DNA from: UBA1351 sp963677625
GTDB lineage: Bacteria > Bacillota > Clostridia > Lachnospirales > Vallitaleaceae
Assembly: GCA_963677625.2 (NCBI GenBank)
Contig: CAXXSW010000009.1
Coordinates: forward strand, 1-64,000
Direction: 5' to 3'
DNA: 64,000 bases
This document shows positions 9,505 to 20,446 of the stretch, piece by piece. How positions within the stretch are numbered: the first letter of the stretch is position 1; every line of letters starts with the position of its first letter. A model generated the notes under the pieces. The model saw only the letters and a list, made by a program, of their open reading frames with translations, did not search any database and was not told the DNA's origin. The translations under genes were made by a program, and so were the position numbers.

Positions 9505-12311
9505 TTAATCTGCCATCATGGCTCTAAACGTTTCCATATCAAAAACTTCTCTTAAGGATACAGTCATATCCTCAATTTCCATACCACCCTGTGCAAAAAA
9601 GATCTTCAAATAAGCATTATTTCCAAAAATCAGACCAATATCTACTGTTTTCTCAATCCATTGGTTTTCTGACCCTTTCAAGGTGATTGTAGTAATGATA
9701 CGGTTATCCATAGAAATTGTTAAAGGTAGTTGAGCCAAATCTCCACCTTGAGCTCTCAACTTAAGCTTCAGATCATAAAACCCTTTGTCTTTTACTGTCA
9801 AAGCAAATACATTTGTTCCACCTTTTGCCGTATCCAAATCCTCAAGGGGAAGTTTTGCCTCTTTATCTACAAGCTGATACTCCATATCAAAGTAAATCAT
9901 CTCGTCTTTGTCTATACTATTTCGTGCTTCTAATTCCTCTTCACTTGTCCTTCCCAAAAATCTTTCCATTGCCGGTGTATGCATCAGAAATTTGCAAATA
10001 TTCGCTCCATTCCTCAACAAAGTATCACGGCTAATAACTCCATCTCTTAGACCATCTGCTAGCAAATCATTGCTGGCGTTTTGTTCCGTATCTGGTGTTA
10101 CCATAAAAAGATCATTTTGGGCGCGAACCATATAATGGGTGTTTTGGTTGGAAGCTTCTCCACCGTCTTCATCATTCATGCTTGCCCACCAGTCTGTCAT
10201 AACAATACCATCAAACCCCATTGATTACGAAGGATTGTTGTATTCAAGTCATAACTACCAGCTGTCCAAACACCATTGACCGCATTATATGCCGTCATCA
10301 CTGACTTAGCCTTGCCTTCCTTAACCGCAATCTCAAAACCCTTCAAATATATTTCACGAAGAGCCCGTTGAGATACAACACTGTCATACTTGTGTCTTCC
10401 CTTTTCCTGATTGTTGGCAATAAAATGCTTTATTGTTCCATAGACACCATACTCTTCCATACCAAGAAGACAAGCTACACCCATTTTACCCGTCAAAAGG
10501 GGATCTTCGGAGAAGTACTCGAAGTTCCTTCCATTAAGCGGATTTCGGTGTATATTCAGTCCAGGGCCTAACAAGGTATCAACCTGATTTTTTCTCAGTT
10601 CCTTTCCAACCATTTGGTAGAGCTGAAATACAATATCTTCATTAAAAGATGAAGCAAGACAGGTTCCATTAGGTAAGCTAAAGGCTGTTGACCCACAGTC
10701 CATTCTTATCCCTGACGGTCCATCAGCTGCACAGCCAGCTGGAATACCAAATGCCTTTAATCGTTCTGTCAAACCTCCAAAGGCTCCTGCAGTACCTGGC
10801 GTCACCTTTGGAGAACTCATACCCTCGCCTCTTGAAAGATGAATCAAGTCCTCATCTGACAGTTGGTCCAAAAAGGTTTCCATATGTATCCGTCCATCTA
10901 GCACATCTCCAAGAACATATTCTGAATCTAAAGTAGCTTCTTTTGAATGTGAAGGTAAAGCTTTTTCAATTCGGTCTTTAACATTAATCTTTCTAGTTGG
11001 AACAGGTATATATTCCACTTGTAGACTTCCATCCAAACTTATGGGCGTCATGCGATCAAAACTCTCTATAGGGGCCAAAGCCTCTTCTAACTTTTCGACC
11101 AATATAAGTTCCTCTAGCTCAAAGGTATGGCAATAGTTTGACGTCCTAACATCTGAACCCAAATAAAAGTCGTATTTCCCAGCTTCCATGACAAAAGCAT
11201 TCACCTGGCCAGTTACTCCACTGTCATCAAAAGAAGCTAAGGCTTCATAGGGAACAATAATTTCCAATTGAGTCTTTTCACCAGGTTCCAAAAGAGAAGT
11301 CTTTGCAAATCCTACTAGATTCCTTATCGGTTTACCCAACTTACCTTGAGGTGGATTAACATAAACCTGTACCACTTCTTTTCCAGAAATAGCTCCTGTA
11401 TTTATGACAGACACCTTGAAAACCAATGTATCTCCTTGATTGGAATCAGTTCCCTCATAGTGTATGTCAAAAGTCGTGTAAGACAAACCAAAGCCAAAGG
11501 GGTACATGACCTTATCTTTTGCAAAAGTCTCAAAATATCGATAACCTACAAAAATATCTTCGACATACACGTTCTTCTTCTGGCTGCCAAAATTTGCTGT
11601 CGATGGATAATCCTCAATTTTCTTAGCAATAGTATCTGTTAATTTACCAGAAGGATTATGGCGCCCAAGGAGTACATCTGCTGCTGCATGTCCACCTTCC
11701 TGTCCGCCATGCCAAACATAGACAATAGCCTCTGGTCCACAAGGCTCTACCCAAGACATATCAATAATATTACCTACGTTTAGAACGACCACTGTTCGCT
11801 TAAAGATCTTGCACACACCTTGAAGCATGGCCTCTTCAGCTTGGGTCAATAAGTAGCTCCCCTGGGTATTGCTATTATCTTGATCTTCTCCTGCAGTTCT
11901 ACTGATAATAACTACCGCTAGATCGTTTCTAGCCGCTGCCTCTTCAATAAGTTCTTTATCCAAAGGCATTTCACTTTGAGACCAAGGTTCACCTGCCCAA
12001 CCCTTTCCTAAATCCTTTGGATGCTCCTTAACCCAAGTCCTATAAGTCTCAAGGAGGGTTTTGTCAAGAAGGACTTCCTCTTTTGATAAGGCATCTAGGA
12101 TACTAATAACATACTTAGTATTGACCATTCCCCCAGATCCGGTCCCACTCTTATAATAATTCAGCTGTCCTCTACCAAATACTGCTATTTTCTCTCCCTT
12201 TCTTATAGGAAGAGCTTCCTTGTCATTTTTGAGTAGGACACAACCTTCAGCTGCTGCATTTCTTGCAGCTGCTGCATAGTCTTCCAAATTTACAATATAT
12301 TTATTCATCAT
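9505..12311 (-). pseudogene. Circularly permuted GH3 beta-glucosidase, disrupted by a -1 frameshift
   Basis: The domain order is reversed relative to usual GH3 enzymes. The protein starts with the alpha/beta sandwich (AAEGCVLLKNDKEALPI near 20), then the FnIII-like domain (PFGFGLSYTTF onwards), and only then the barrel (DGPSGIRMDCG, LNGRNFEYFSEDP, KHFIANNQEKGRH, TAYNAVNG, then FDGIVMTDWW with the nucleophile near residue 707). A last beta-rich domain of about 130 residues resembles a carbohydrate-binding sandwich. The reading frame breaks after LRNQWG at 10213-10219 (GGGGTTT on the minus strand); adding one base rejoins it and gives about 935 residues. The same reversed order is known in Butyrivibrio fibrisolvens and Ruminococcus albus glucosidases. 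It follows the permease genes in the system A operon. No signal peptide is seen. Confidence 0.88.
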
Positions 12312-12380
12312 TTGAAATCTTCTATCAAGGCTTCCTAGTTCTTGATATTTTCTCCTTTCAATTTAGTAACATAATTTTTA

Positions 12381-13277
12381 CTATCCTTTTACCGCTCCTA
12401 TCATAACACCTGATTCAAAGTACTTCTGAACGAAAGGATAAAAGATAAAGATCGGTACTGTTGATATTACTATAGTACAATATTTTATCAATTGTTTATA
12501 GAGGGTAATATCACCATTGAAGTTATTAGCTGCCGTAGACTGATTGACATTTGTTGTATCTCCTGTTACCAGTATCTCCTTTAGAATAAGCTGAAGTGGA
12601 TATTTACTCCTGTCTCGTAAGTAAATGGATGCACTGAACCAGGAATTCCACTGGGCAATAACAGTGAATAGGATAATCGTTGCCAAGGTAGCCTTTATTA
12701 AGGGAAGTATAATTCTAAATAGAATGGTTATACGACCGGCACCATCAAGTTTGGCAGATTCTTCTAGACTTGCCGGAATCGTCATCATTGCTGTCCTGAC
12801 AATAATCAAGTTAAAGGCATTCAGAGAAGCCGGCAATATAATCGCCCATCTTGAATCGTATAGGTGAAGACCTTTGGTAATGACCATATAAGTTGCTATC
12901 ATACCACCATTAAAAAGCATAGTGATTGCTATAAAAAGCATGATGGCATTGGTCCACAGCGCATCTCTCCTTGATAAGGCATAAGCTGTTAGAACAGTCA
13001 AAAGAAAACCAATTACTGTCGTACCGCCTACATAAATAATAGTATTCATGTATCCCATCCAAATATCTTTATTGGCAAAAACCATTTGATATCCAATTAA
13101 GTTGAAACCTTTAATTCTCCATATAATCCCGTCTTGACTCAGTACCCAGCCGGCATCGGAAAAAGAAGCGAAAAATACATGCATCACCGGTATGATACAT
13201 AGTGCCATAAAAATAATCATAAATGTCATGTTTGCCAGATCAAAAGATCTTTGTTGTATTGATTTACTCTTTACCAT
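12381..13277 (-). CDS. Carbohydrate ABC transporter permease (LplC/YtcP type)
   Basis: 298-residue integral membrane permease with about six transmembrane segments. The coupling-helix EAA-type loop is visible as ASLEESAKLDGAGRITILFRIILPL near residue 180, and the C-terminus FESGVMIGAVKG is typical of the LplC/YtcP branch of CUT1 sugar importers. It lies 11 bases after the partner permease and 69 bases before the permuted GH3 gene. With the divergent binding protein at 16964 it forms importer A, probably for oligosaccharides or glycosides. An ATPase is absent from the locus. Confidence 0.93.
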   Translation of the reverse strand: MVKSKSIQQRSFDLANMTFMIIFMALCIIPVMHVFFASFSDAGWVLSQDGIIWRIKGFNLIGYQMVFANKDIWMGYMNTIIYVGGTTVIGFLLTVLTAYALSRRDALWTNAIMLFIAITMLFNGGMIATYMVITKGLHLYDSRWAIILPASLNAFNLIIVRTAMMTIPASLEESAKLDGAGRITILFRIILPLIKATLATIILFTVIAQWNSWFSASIYLRDRSKYPLQLILKEILVTGDTTNVNQSTAANNFNGDITLYKQLIKYCTIVISTVPIFIFYPFVQKYFESGVMIGAVKG

Positions 13278-13288
13278 AATGCCCCTCC

Positions 13289-14263
13289 CTAGAACAGACT
13301 TGTCTCACTGAATTTTTTACTGAGATGATTAGTTACAATCAATAGAATAAAGTTAATTACCGAGTTAAATAAACTGACTGCCGTTGAATATCCATAATTA
13401 AATTCCTGGAGTCCTTTACGATAGACATAACTGGCAATGATATCCGCCTTTTCATAAATCTGTGTATTATACAACAAGATTGTCTTCTCATATCCAACGG
13501 ACATCATCATACCAACACGTAAAATCAACATAATGATTATAGTTGATGCAATACCAGGTAATGTAATATGAAGGGTTTGTTTCCAACGGTTTGCACCATC
13601 TACCACAGCAGCTTCATATAATTCCTGGTCAATCCCAGCAAGAGCAGCAACATAAATAATGCTACCAAATCCCAAGCCTTGCCAAAGGCCGGACAAAATA
13701 TATATAGATCTCCAATTATCCGGATCACTAAGCAGGTTACCTTTCTCTCCTGTAAAAAAGGACAAAGCTGAAGTCACTACACCTCTTGAAGACGTAAAAT
13801 CAATAATGATACCTGCCACTACCACCATAGAAATGAAATACGGCATATAACTGACAGTTTGGACCGTTCTCTTAAACCGTATATGCTTGAGTTCATTCAA
13901 AAGTAGTGCGAATATAATCGTTACCGGGAATGATACCAGCAGTTCAAGAAAACTGATTGCCAATGTGTTCTTGATTGTTCTTAAGAAATAGATAGAATTA
14001 AAGAAATCTATAAAATTGTCAAATCCTACAAACTCACTTCCGAATATACCCTGTTTGGGTTTGAAATTCTCAAAGGCCATAAGCAGACCGCCCATAGGTA
14101 AATAATTAAAAAGGAAGAAAAATAATATTCCCGGGAGGGCTATTAAATAAACACCCTTATTCCTTTTGAAGTCTTTTCGAATCTTATCCCAGGAGTACTT
14201 GCTTTCCCTTCTCTTTGTAACCTTAATGCCCTTGGTTTTAAGCACACCTTTACTTTGAATCAT
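13289..14263 (-). CDS. Carbohydrate ABC transporter permease (LplB/YteP type)
   Basis: 324-residue permease, first gene of the system A operon. It has a cytoplasmic basic N-terminus, then LIALPGILFFFLFNYLPMGGLLMAFENFKP, the hallmark start of LplB/YteP permeases, further membrane segments and the coupling loop YEAAVVDGANRWKQTLHITLPG near 220. The C-terminus ends FSETSLF as in the paralogue at 23075. AGGAG precedes the ATG. It pairs with the permease at 12381 to form the heterodimeric channel of importer A, and probably uses a shared MsmX-type ATPase. Confidence 0.93.
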   Translation of the reverse strand: MIQSKGVLKTKGIKVTKRRESKYSWDKIRKDFKRNKGVYLIALPGILFFFLFNYLPMGGLLMAFENFKPKQGIFGSEFVGFDNFIDFFNSIYFLRTIKNTLAISFLELLVSFPVTIIFALLLNELKHIRFKRTVQTVSYMPYFISMVVVAGIIIDFTSSRGVVTSALSFFTGEKGNLLSDPDNWRSIYILSGLWQGLGFGSIIYVAALAGIDQELYEAAVVDGANRWKQTLHITLPGIASTIIIMLILRVGMMMSVGYEKTILLYNTQIYEKADIIASYVYRKGLQEFNYGYSTAVSLFNSVINFILLIVTNHLSKKFSETSLF

Positions 14264-14383
14264 GATTTGCTTCTCCTTTCAATCACCTGTAAATACTTTG
14301 ATGTATCCTCATTATACAAATGACCCAAGGACAAAAACAGGGACAAAATCGGGGATGGATTCCTATTTTTGTATAGAATGAAG

Positions 14384-16699
14384 CTATATGAACCTTTTTT
14401 TATACTGACCGGGTGTAACGCCTTCATATCTCTTAAAGGCTCTAATCAAGGCTTTTGAATCCAGATAACCAGTTGCTTGAGCACATTCTTTGATTGTACA
14501 GTCCTGTTGAAGCAAGTTTTTGCACTCTTCGATTCTTAACTTATGGATCTGATCCAACATACTTTTTCCTGTATATTTCTTATAAACTTTACCAAGGTGG
14601 GACAGAGACATGTTAAACTGGTCAGCTATAGAGGAGATATTGATATCACTCTCACAATAATGTGCTTCCATATATTCCATCACATCTTGCAGCCATACGG
14701 GCTCACTAGACTTAATTTCCTTTTCATACATGTCAGCAATCCGCTCAATGATTCCATGAAGTGACTCACTTAACTTATGTAAGGATCCTACCTTATTCAT
14801 GTCATCTGTAAAACTAATAATATTTGTTTTGAACTCCTCCTCTTTCAAAACCTCTTCCAAATTGTTCATAACCAAGCCAACCAGGAAAGCCCCTTGGCTT
14901 CTGTTGACTGACATTTTCTCAATATCTTTGGAAAAACAGTTCTCAATAATATCATCCAACATCAAAGATGCCTGTTTATAGTCCCTCACGGTTAGGCAAT
15001 TGACCAATAGCTGGCCCTTTTCCAACAAGTGACTTTCCTTTGTTTTCTCTTCTCTATCCTTAAGTTCTCTTCTATAATAAACAACATCTTCCACATCCTT
15101 GCCCCAAAAATTAGTATGCATGACAGTCATTAAGGCTTCATCATAGGCTTCAGACAGGCTGTCCCAGCCTGAATGATAGTCACTAACTCCAACACTGGCC
15201 TTAATTCCAAATGCCTCTTTCAGAAAACCTAAACTAAGCTGAATTCTTTCATTAAGATAGGTAATCTCATCATCTTCCCTCTGGGGAACAATGCAAGAGA
15301 CCATGTCATCCACCTCAACAATTGTTCCAGATAAGGAATCTCCATCCCCATCCTGTAACAACATCTCATTTAGAACATTCTTAATAGAAAACAACATAAG
15401 AGAGTACACACTGTAATCATCCTCGCTGTTCTGACTACCAATGAAACTATTGTCTGAAACATCTTCAAAGGCAAAAAGAACGATGCAGAATCTGTTGATA
15501 TCCACTGAATTCTTAAAAGTGTCTTCATTTTCAAGGGTCCAGCTTTCAGTCAATACCTTCCCTTTCATCATAGCCGAAAGAATAGAACCGGCAATCTGAT
15601 GCTCCCACTGAGATAGTTTGTTCTGTAATTCTTTTTCATTCAGCAACTTATGCCTTATTGATTTTTCCATATCTTGGTACAAACTTCTGACCGTTTCGTC
15701 CTCTCCATAGTCGTGCTCTGTATCAAGGAGGGAGAGAATCCTATTAATTGGCCCATAGTTTTTCCTTACAAAATATACAGAAGCAAGCGCTCCAACCAAG
15801 GCACTGAGCAAGACTTCCATAATAATCGCAATCTTAAAATAATTCGCCTTCTTATAAAAAATAGATTTAGGCGTATATATTGCATAATAAACATCTGCTA
15901 CATCTGATGGATTTATGGATACGATGAATGGTGTCTGGCCTAGGTCAACTTCATTGACATAAGACTCTTCTTTCAAAAGATTACTGATCTCTTCCCCTTC
16001 AATAAAGACATCTGGATTACTGGCACCAATCAAGGCCCCACTACTGTCAATTAAGGCAATTCCACCTGTAGCTGAACCACTTCCTAATTCTGCAATTTCA
16101 GATAAGTCCGACCATTTCAGTACAGAAAAAGCAATGGCCTGGCTATGCTTGTATGAGGGATCAAAAACTTTCTTGTATATAACCATTTCAGTCATGCCTT
16201 TACTATTGATTAGATAGTAGCCGGAAAGACCTTTAGTCTCAGCAAGGAATTGATCCAATTTTAATCCGTATTTACCTAGGAAAGTCTCCATAACCTGCGG
16301 TGCATAGCGATTCTCTTCACTAATGAAGCTTTGATTTTGACTGAAGTAAATATTTAAGTTATTAAGATCATTTTCGATTATTGTTTCATTCAGTAGTTCC
16401 TTGATTGACACAACATCAAATAAGTCTTTATTATTCCACTCTTCTTTTTCCATTAAGGATATAATTAGGTCATCCCTTGAAACAATGTTGAGACTCTTGG
16501 TTACTGCTATAAACATCTTGTCATAATTATATTTCTGCTGATTCAATATGGTTTCATGATACAGACTTGTATCTTCTTTTATAGAATGGTAGGTATATAT
16601 ATAGCCAAGTACAAAAATAACCAAGGGTATCATAATACAGGCAAGATAGGTTAAGAGCATTATTCTATACTGCTTGGAATATTTATTTTTATCACCCAT
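14384..16699 (-). CDS. Membrane-anchored AraC family sensor-regulator (YesN/LplR-like)
   Basis: 771-residue one-component sensor. TM1 is at about 13-36 (LLTYLACIMIPLVIFVLGYI), an extracellular sensing domain spans about 37-285, TM2 at about 290-313 (ALVGALASVYFVRKNYG), then a cytoplasmic GGDEF-like/helical middle part and a C-terminal AraC double helix-turn-helix (INISSIADQFNMSLSHLGKVYKKYTG and TIKECAQATGYLDSKALIRAFKRYEGVTP). The ATG at 16699 has GGAGG seven bases upstream. Such regulators sit beside LplABC-type importers and respond to extracellular or bound sugar; here it lies between permease genes and the divergent binding-protein gene of system A. Confidence 0.9.
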   Translation of the reverse strand: MGDKNKYSKQYRIMLLTYLACIMIPLVIFVLGYIYTYHSIKEDTSLYHETILNQQKYNYDKMFIAVTKSLNIVSRDDLIISLMEKEEWNNKDLFDVVSIKELLNETIIENDLNNLNIYFSQNQSFISEENRYAPQVMETFLGKYGLKLDQFLAETKGLSGYYLINSKGMTEMVIYKKVFDPSYKHSQAIAFSVLKWSDLSEIAELGSGSATGGIALIDSSGALIGASNPDVFIEGEEISNLLKEESYVNEVDLGQTPFIVSINPSDVADVYYAIYTPKSIFYKKANYFKIAIIMEVLLSALVGALASVYFVRKNYGPINRILSLLDTEHDYGEDETVRSLYQDMEKSIRHKLLNEKELQNKLSQWEHQIAGSILSAMMKGKVLTESWTLENEDTFKNSVDINRFCIVLFAFEDVSDNSFIGSQNSEDDYSVYSLMLFSIKNVLNEMLLQDGDGDSLSGTIVEVDDMVSCIVPQREDDEITYLNERIQLSLGFLKEAFGIKASVGVSDYHSGWDSLSEAYDEALMTVMHTNFWGKDVEDVVYYRRELKDREEKTKESHLLEKGQLLVNCLTVRDYKQASLMLDDIIENCFSKDIEKMSVNRSQGAFLVGLVMNNLEEVLKEEEFKTNIISFTDDMNKVGSLHKLSESLHGIIERIADMYEKEIKSSEPVWLQDVMEYMEAHYCESDINISSIADQFNMSLSHLGKVYKKYTGKSMLDQIHKLRIEECKNLLQQDCTIKECAQATGYLDSKALIRAFKRYEGVTPGQYKKRFI

Positions 16700-16963
16700 T
16701 TTGACACCTCCGGTGGTAACTTTACCATATCTACAACCTATTTTCAATTCGTCCTGTCTCAAGAAACTTAAATCGCCAATAATGGGTATCCCACCAAAAA
16801 TTGCGAACTTCCTTTTTAGCTTGATATTATATTATGACCATCTTTCTCCAATAGTGCGCCTAGTCTTCAAATGTAACCTATAATATCATTGAAGAAGGCA
16901 GAAACTTGTTCACAAAGCCTATAATATTTGCTAAAATCTAACAAGGTAAAAGGAGAAGATTTC

Positions 16964-18592
16964 ATGAAAAAAAAATTACAGAAACATTTACTTACTTCAA
17001 TCATCGTTTTGACCTTATTAACCAGCCTATTCACAGGCTGTGGCCAAAAAGGTGAAAAGGACACAAGTGAGGATCCCGCTCAAGATTCAGCTTCATCAAC
17101 AACTACAGAAGTTACAGACTATTCCAAACCACTAGTTGATGAACCAACGACTTTAACTGTTTGGATGCCTATGGACAGTAACTTCTCCACTACATCCTCT
17201 GACTACAATGATAATGAGTTCTTCAAGGAACTGGAAAAAAGATCTGGCGTTCACATTGATTTTATGACACCAGCTTCTGGTGAAGAAACAACAAACTTCA
17301 ACCTAATGATAGCTTCTGGACAACTTCCAGATATTATCGTTCGTTCAGACCTCTATACAGAAGGACTTGATTCAGCTATTGAAGAAGGTTACTATCTTGA
17401 TTTAACCCCTTATCTAGATACCTACCTTAAGGATTACAATACTGTTCGGACCGCTTCAGATAAAGTACTTAAAGATACAACAACTGACAGTGGCAAAGTC
17501 GCAGCCCTCTACTCTATCTATACAGAAGTTCAGGGACCTTGGATGGGTATGCAAGTCAGAGAAGACTGGCTTAATGATCTAGGTCTTGATACTCCGGTTA
17601 CCTTTGATGACTGGGAAGTTATGCTTACAGCCTTTAAAGATGAAAAAGGAGCTTATGCCCCATTAAGTCTAAATGCTAACGGTTATATGACCTTGACAGA
17701 TGCAATGAGTGCTGGTTTTGGAGCACTATTTGGTTTCATGGATATTGACGGTCAAGTTCAGTACGGTCCCATTACTGATGGTTGGAAAGGATATTTGACC
17801 TTGATGCACGAGTGGTATGAAAAAGGCCTTATAGACCCAGACTACATGACCTCTGCCACTTTCTTTGTTGATATGGAAAAAGTAACAACAGGACAAACGG
17901 GTGCCTGGTCCTCTATGTATACCATGCCTGCCCTATATGAAATGAGTAGTCCTGATAAAAATATGGAAATCACTGCAATTGCTCCTCCTGTTATTAATGA
18001 AGGAGACAAGGTACATATCCGATTAACTGACAACTATATCAATATACCTGTATCCATCTCAGCTGACAGTGAAAATAAGGAACTTGCTATGAAATGGCTT
18101 AACTATCTTTTTACTGAAGAAGGTTCTTTACTAGCCAATTATGGTATTGAAGGTGTAACTTTTGAATATACTGCTGAAGGTAAGCCTCAATACAACGAAA
18201 TGATTACAGCAAACCCAAATGGTATGTCTATGTCTCAAGCACAATCCAGCTTTACCTGCCCTCCTAACACAATGTCAACCCATTACGATTGGACCAGAGA
18301 ATTGGTTTCCGTCCCTGAAAAGGACTTAGAATCCTATGATATCTGGGGTGAAGCTTCTTATGATTATCTACTACCTAGTAGCTTATCCTTTAGTAGCGAA
18401 GAATCTAAGGAACGTGCCAGTATCTATTCAGATATCCAGACCTATGTAACAGAATGTACAAATCAATTCATTACAGGTGTCAAAGATATTGATACTGAGT
18501 GGGATGAATATATAGACACTGTTAATTCCATGAATATACAAGGCTGTATAGACATCTATCAAGCAGCGTACGACCGTTATCAAAACAGATAA
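16964..18592 (+). CDS. Extracellular solute-binding lipoprotein of importer A (LplA-like)
   Basis: 542-residue substrate-binding protein. The signal peptide ends in the lipobox LFTGC (Cys about 25), followed by a Ser/Thr/Glu-rich linker, so it is anchored on the outer face of the membrane. The mature part begins LTVWMPMD and ends QAAYDRYQNR, typical of LplA/type 1 binding proteins of about 500-560 residues. ATG at 16964 has AAGGAG ahead; an upstream ATG at 16928 has none. It is divergent from the AraC sensor and serves the permeases at 12381-14263. It is paralogous to the lipoprotein at 20447. Confidence 0.92.
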   Translation: MKKKLQKHLLTSIIVLTLLTSLFTGCGQKGEKDTSEDPAQDSASSTTTEVTDYSKPLVDEPTTLTVWMPMDSNFSTTSSDYNDNEFFKELEKRSGVHIDFMTPASGEETTNFNLMIASGQLPDIIVRSDLYTEGLDSAIEEGYYLDLTPYLDTYLKDYNTVRTASDKVLKDTTTDSGKVAALYSIYTEVQGPWMGMQVREDWLNDLGLDTPVTFDDWEVMLTAFKDEKGAYAPLSLNANGYMTLTDAMSAGFGALFGFMDIDGQVQYGPITDGWKGYLTLMHEWYEKGLIDPDYMTSATFFVDMEKVTTGQTGAWSSMYTMPALYEMSSPDKNMEITAIAPPVINEGDKVHIRLTDNYINIPVSISADSENKELAMKWLNYLFTEEGSLLANYGIEGVTFEYTAEGKPQYNEMITANPNGMSMSQAQSSFTCPPNTMSTHYDWTRELVSVPEKDLESYDIWGEASYDYLLPSSLSFSSEESKERASIYSDIQTYVTECTNQFITGVKDIDTEWDEYIDTVNSMNIQGCIDIYQAAYDRYQNR

Positions 18593-18622
18593 CCATCTAA
18601 GTATTAGCAAATACATATATAG

Positions 18623-18663
18623 GGACATCCATCATGACAACTTGTTTGATGGGTGTCCTTTTT
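18623..18663 (+). terminator. Rho-independent terminator after the importer A binding protein
   Basis: GGACATCCATCA (18623-18634) pairs with TGATGGGTGTCC (18647-18658), 12 bp with one G-T pair and a 12-base loop, followed by five T. It ends the monocistronic binding-protein transcript. Confidence 0.88.
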
Positions 18664-18784
18664 CTTTGCTCGCTTATTTTTCTTTACTCGCTCTTCCTTC
18701 TTTACTCTATTACTAATTCCATCCTCTTATTTGAGAACATCAATCATATCTAAATCAAGGACAAAAGAATCTTGCCTATAGAGC

Positions 18785-18817
18785 AAAAAATTGGAGCAGG
18801 CAACCTACCTACTCCAA
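18785..18817 (-). terminator. Rho-independent terminator of the system B operon
   Basis: On the minus strand TTGGAGTAGG pairs with CCTGCTCCAA across a seven-base loop and is followed by six T. It lies 42 bases past the carboxylesterase stop. A shorter T run on the other side could let it work in both directions. Confidence 0.88.
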
Positions 18818-18858
18818 GATTTTTACTTATCTATCGGTCATATTAATGTACAAGATAG

Positions 18859-20415
18859 CTAGTGAATGACCACATCTTCTCCGAATCGGAAAGGAGGATT
18901 CAGTTTCTTATGAAGGGGAATTAAATCATGGTCATAATTGACTTTTGCCTTGCACACTTCATCAAAAATCATAACCACTTCAGACTCAGGTTCACAAGCT
19001 GGCCACTCAGGCAATTCTTTATGATTAGGATCTCCTGACTGTGCAAAACTAATCCATGCTCTGAACATACTCTCTTCCAATGCATCAGAGACTCCTGGCT
19101 TATTGCATATAGGCACTAATTCAGTATTTCTAAAAACGAAAGGTATCTCCGAACAATGCCATGCTGGTTTTCCCCCTTCAAAAGGAAAATCAAAACAGAA
19201 ATTATAGGAATAAATCGCTGACTCCTTATGCTTGCTACGTTTAGTAACAAAATCAATAGTTGGTAATCTAAACATAGAATCAAGAGCCGTCAAATCTGTT
19301 AGGTTCTTATCTGGATAGGCTTCCTCGAAAAGCTGGATAAGCCTATCAGAACCTTCTCCATATTTATCTGATACAATTTTTACCATAGTATCCCGGTCTA
19401 ACTTATCTTTATCAGCTACTCCAGGACCAAATGCAAATTCACCGAAAACTGTACCTATCATTAAGGGTATGCTTTTGGCATGGTCGCAGAAACCTACATC
19501 TCTTGGATCACCAAGATAAAAGTCATTTGCCATAGGATTTCCACCAACATAAGTACCTTCCTTCATCAAAGGCAGGGCTACCTTACCATAGGCTTTAGCC
19601 AATGTTTCATATGGTATAGTTTCCAATTGGGCGACATCAGTTTCTTTAAGGTTTAGTTCTTCAAGCATTGCCTTAACAATTTTTGTTCCATCGTTGTCAG
19701 TTTTTACGTCGAAGCCAAATCCATCTAAAACACCACTTTGGATAATTCCCTTATGGAAAAATCCTTGCGCAGCAGGTGTCTGAAGCAATGTCCAAACTTT
19801 CATTCCACCGCCGGATTGACCAAACAAAGTGACATTTTCTGGATCACCACCAAAATTCTCAATATTTTCATGAATCCATTTCAAAGCAGCAACTAAATCT
19901 GCATTTCCTGCGTTACCTGAATTGGCATACGCTTGACCAAATGGAGACAGGTCAAGGTAACCGAGGATGTTGAGGCGGTGATTCAATGAAACCACCACCA
20001 CATCACCATGCTTACTCATATTTCCGCCTTCATAAGCAACTTGTTCTATAGAAGACCCCATAGCGAATCCACCACCGTGAAGCCAAACCATAACAGGCTT
20101 TTTAGCAGATGTTGAAATACTTTGGGTCCATATATTCAGGTACTGGCAATTCTCATCCTTTGCCCAGTATCTATGAGGTACCATAATCTCACCCATAGGT
20201 ACTTCAGGTGTTAGCATAGGACATACCATACCATAGGTAAGCGCATCTTTTATACCCTCCCAAGGTTCTGGATCTACAGGCTGATGGAAACGTTTCGCAT
20301 CAGCGTATTTTACCCCATGGAAGGTGAAGGTACCATCCAAGACAAAGCCTCTTAAACGGCCAAATCTGGTGGACACGACAGGATAATCTTTAGTGCATAT
20401 AAATTCTTTTGCCAT
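18859..20415 (-). CDS. Type B carboxylesterase
   Basis: 518-residue esterase of the cholinesterase/PnbA family. Visible features are the N-terminal TRFGRLRG and FHGVKYADAKRF, the oxyanion hole WLHGGGFAMGSS near 108, YLNIWT, and the nucleophile elbow LFGQSGGGMK near 205, with Gln replacing the more usual Glu before Ser. A catalytic His is likely in AWHCSEIPFVF. No signal peptide, so cytoplasmic. It is the last gene of system B, 31 bases after the binding protein, and has AGGAGG before its ATG. It probably cleaves an ester in the imported substrate. The specific acyl group is unknown. Confidence 0.9.
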   Translation of the reverse strand: MAKEFICTKDYPVVSTRFGRLRGFVLDGTFTFHGVKYADAKRFHQPVDPEPWEGIKDALTYGMVCPMLTPEVPMGEIMVPHRYWAKDENCQYLNIWTQSISTSAKKPVMVWLHGGGFAMGSSIEQVAYEGGNMSKHGDVVVVSLNHRLNILGYLDLSPFGQAYANSGNAGNADLVAALKWIHENIENFGGDPENVTLFGQSGGGMKVWTLLQTPAAQGFFHKGIIQSGVLDGFGFDVKTDNDGTKIVKAMLEELNLKETDVAQLETIPYETLAKAYGKVALPLMKEGTYVGGNPMANDFYLGDPRDVGFCDHAKSIPLMIGTVFGEFAFGPGVADKDKLDRDTMVKIVSDKYGEGSDRLIQLFEEAYPDKNLTDLTALDSMFRLPTIDFVTKRSKHKESAIYSYNFCFDFPFEGGKPAWHCSEIPFVFRNTELVPICNKPGVSDALEESMFRAWISFAQSGDPNHKELPEWPACEPESEVVMIFDEVCKAKVNYDHDLIPLHKKLNPPFRFGEDVVIH

Positions 20416-20446
20416 TATATCCTCCTCAGTGTTTTTCTAGTATTCT

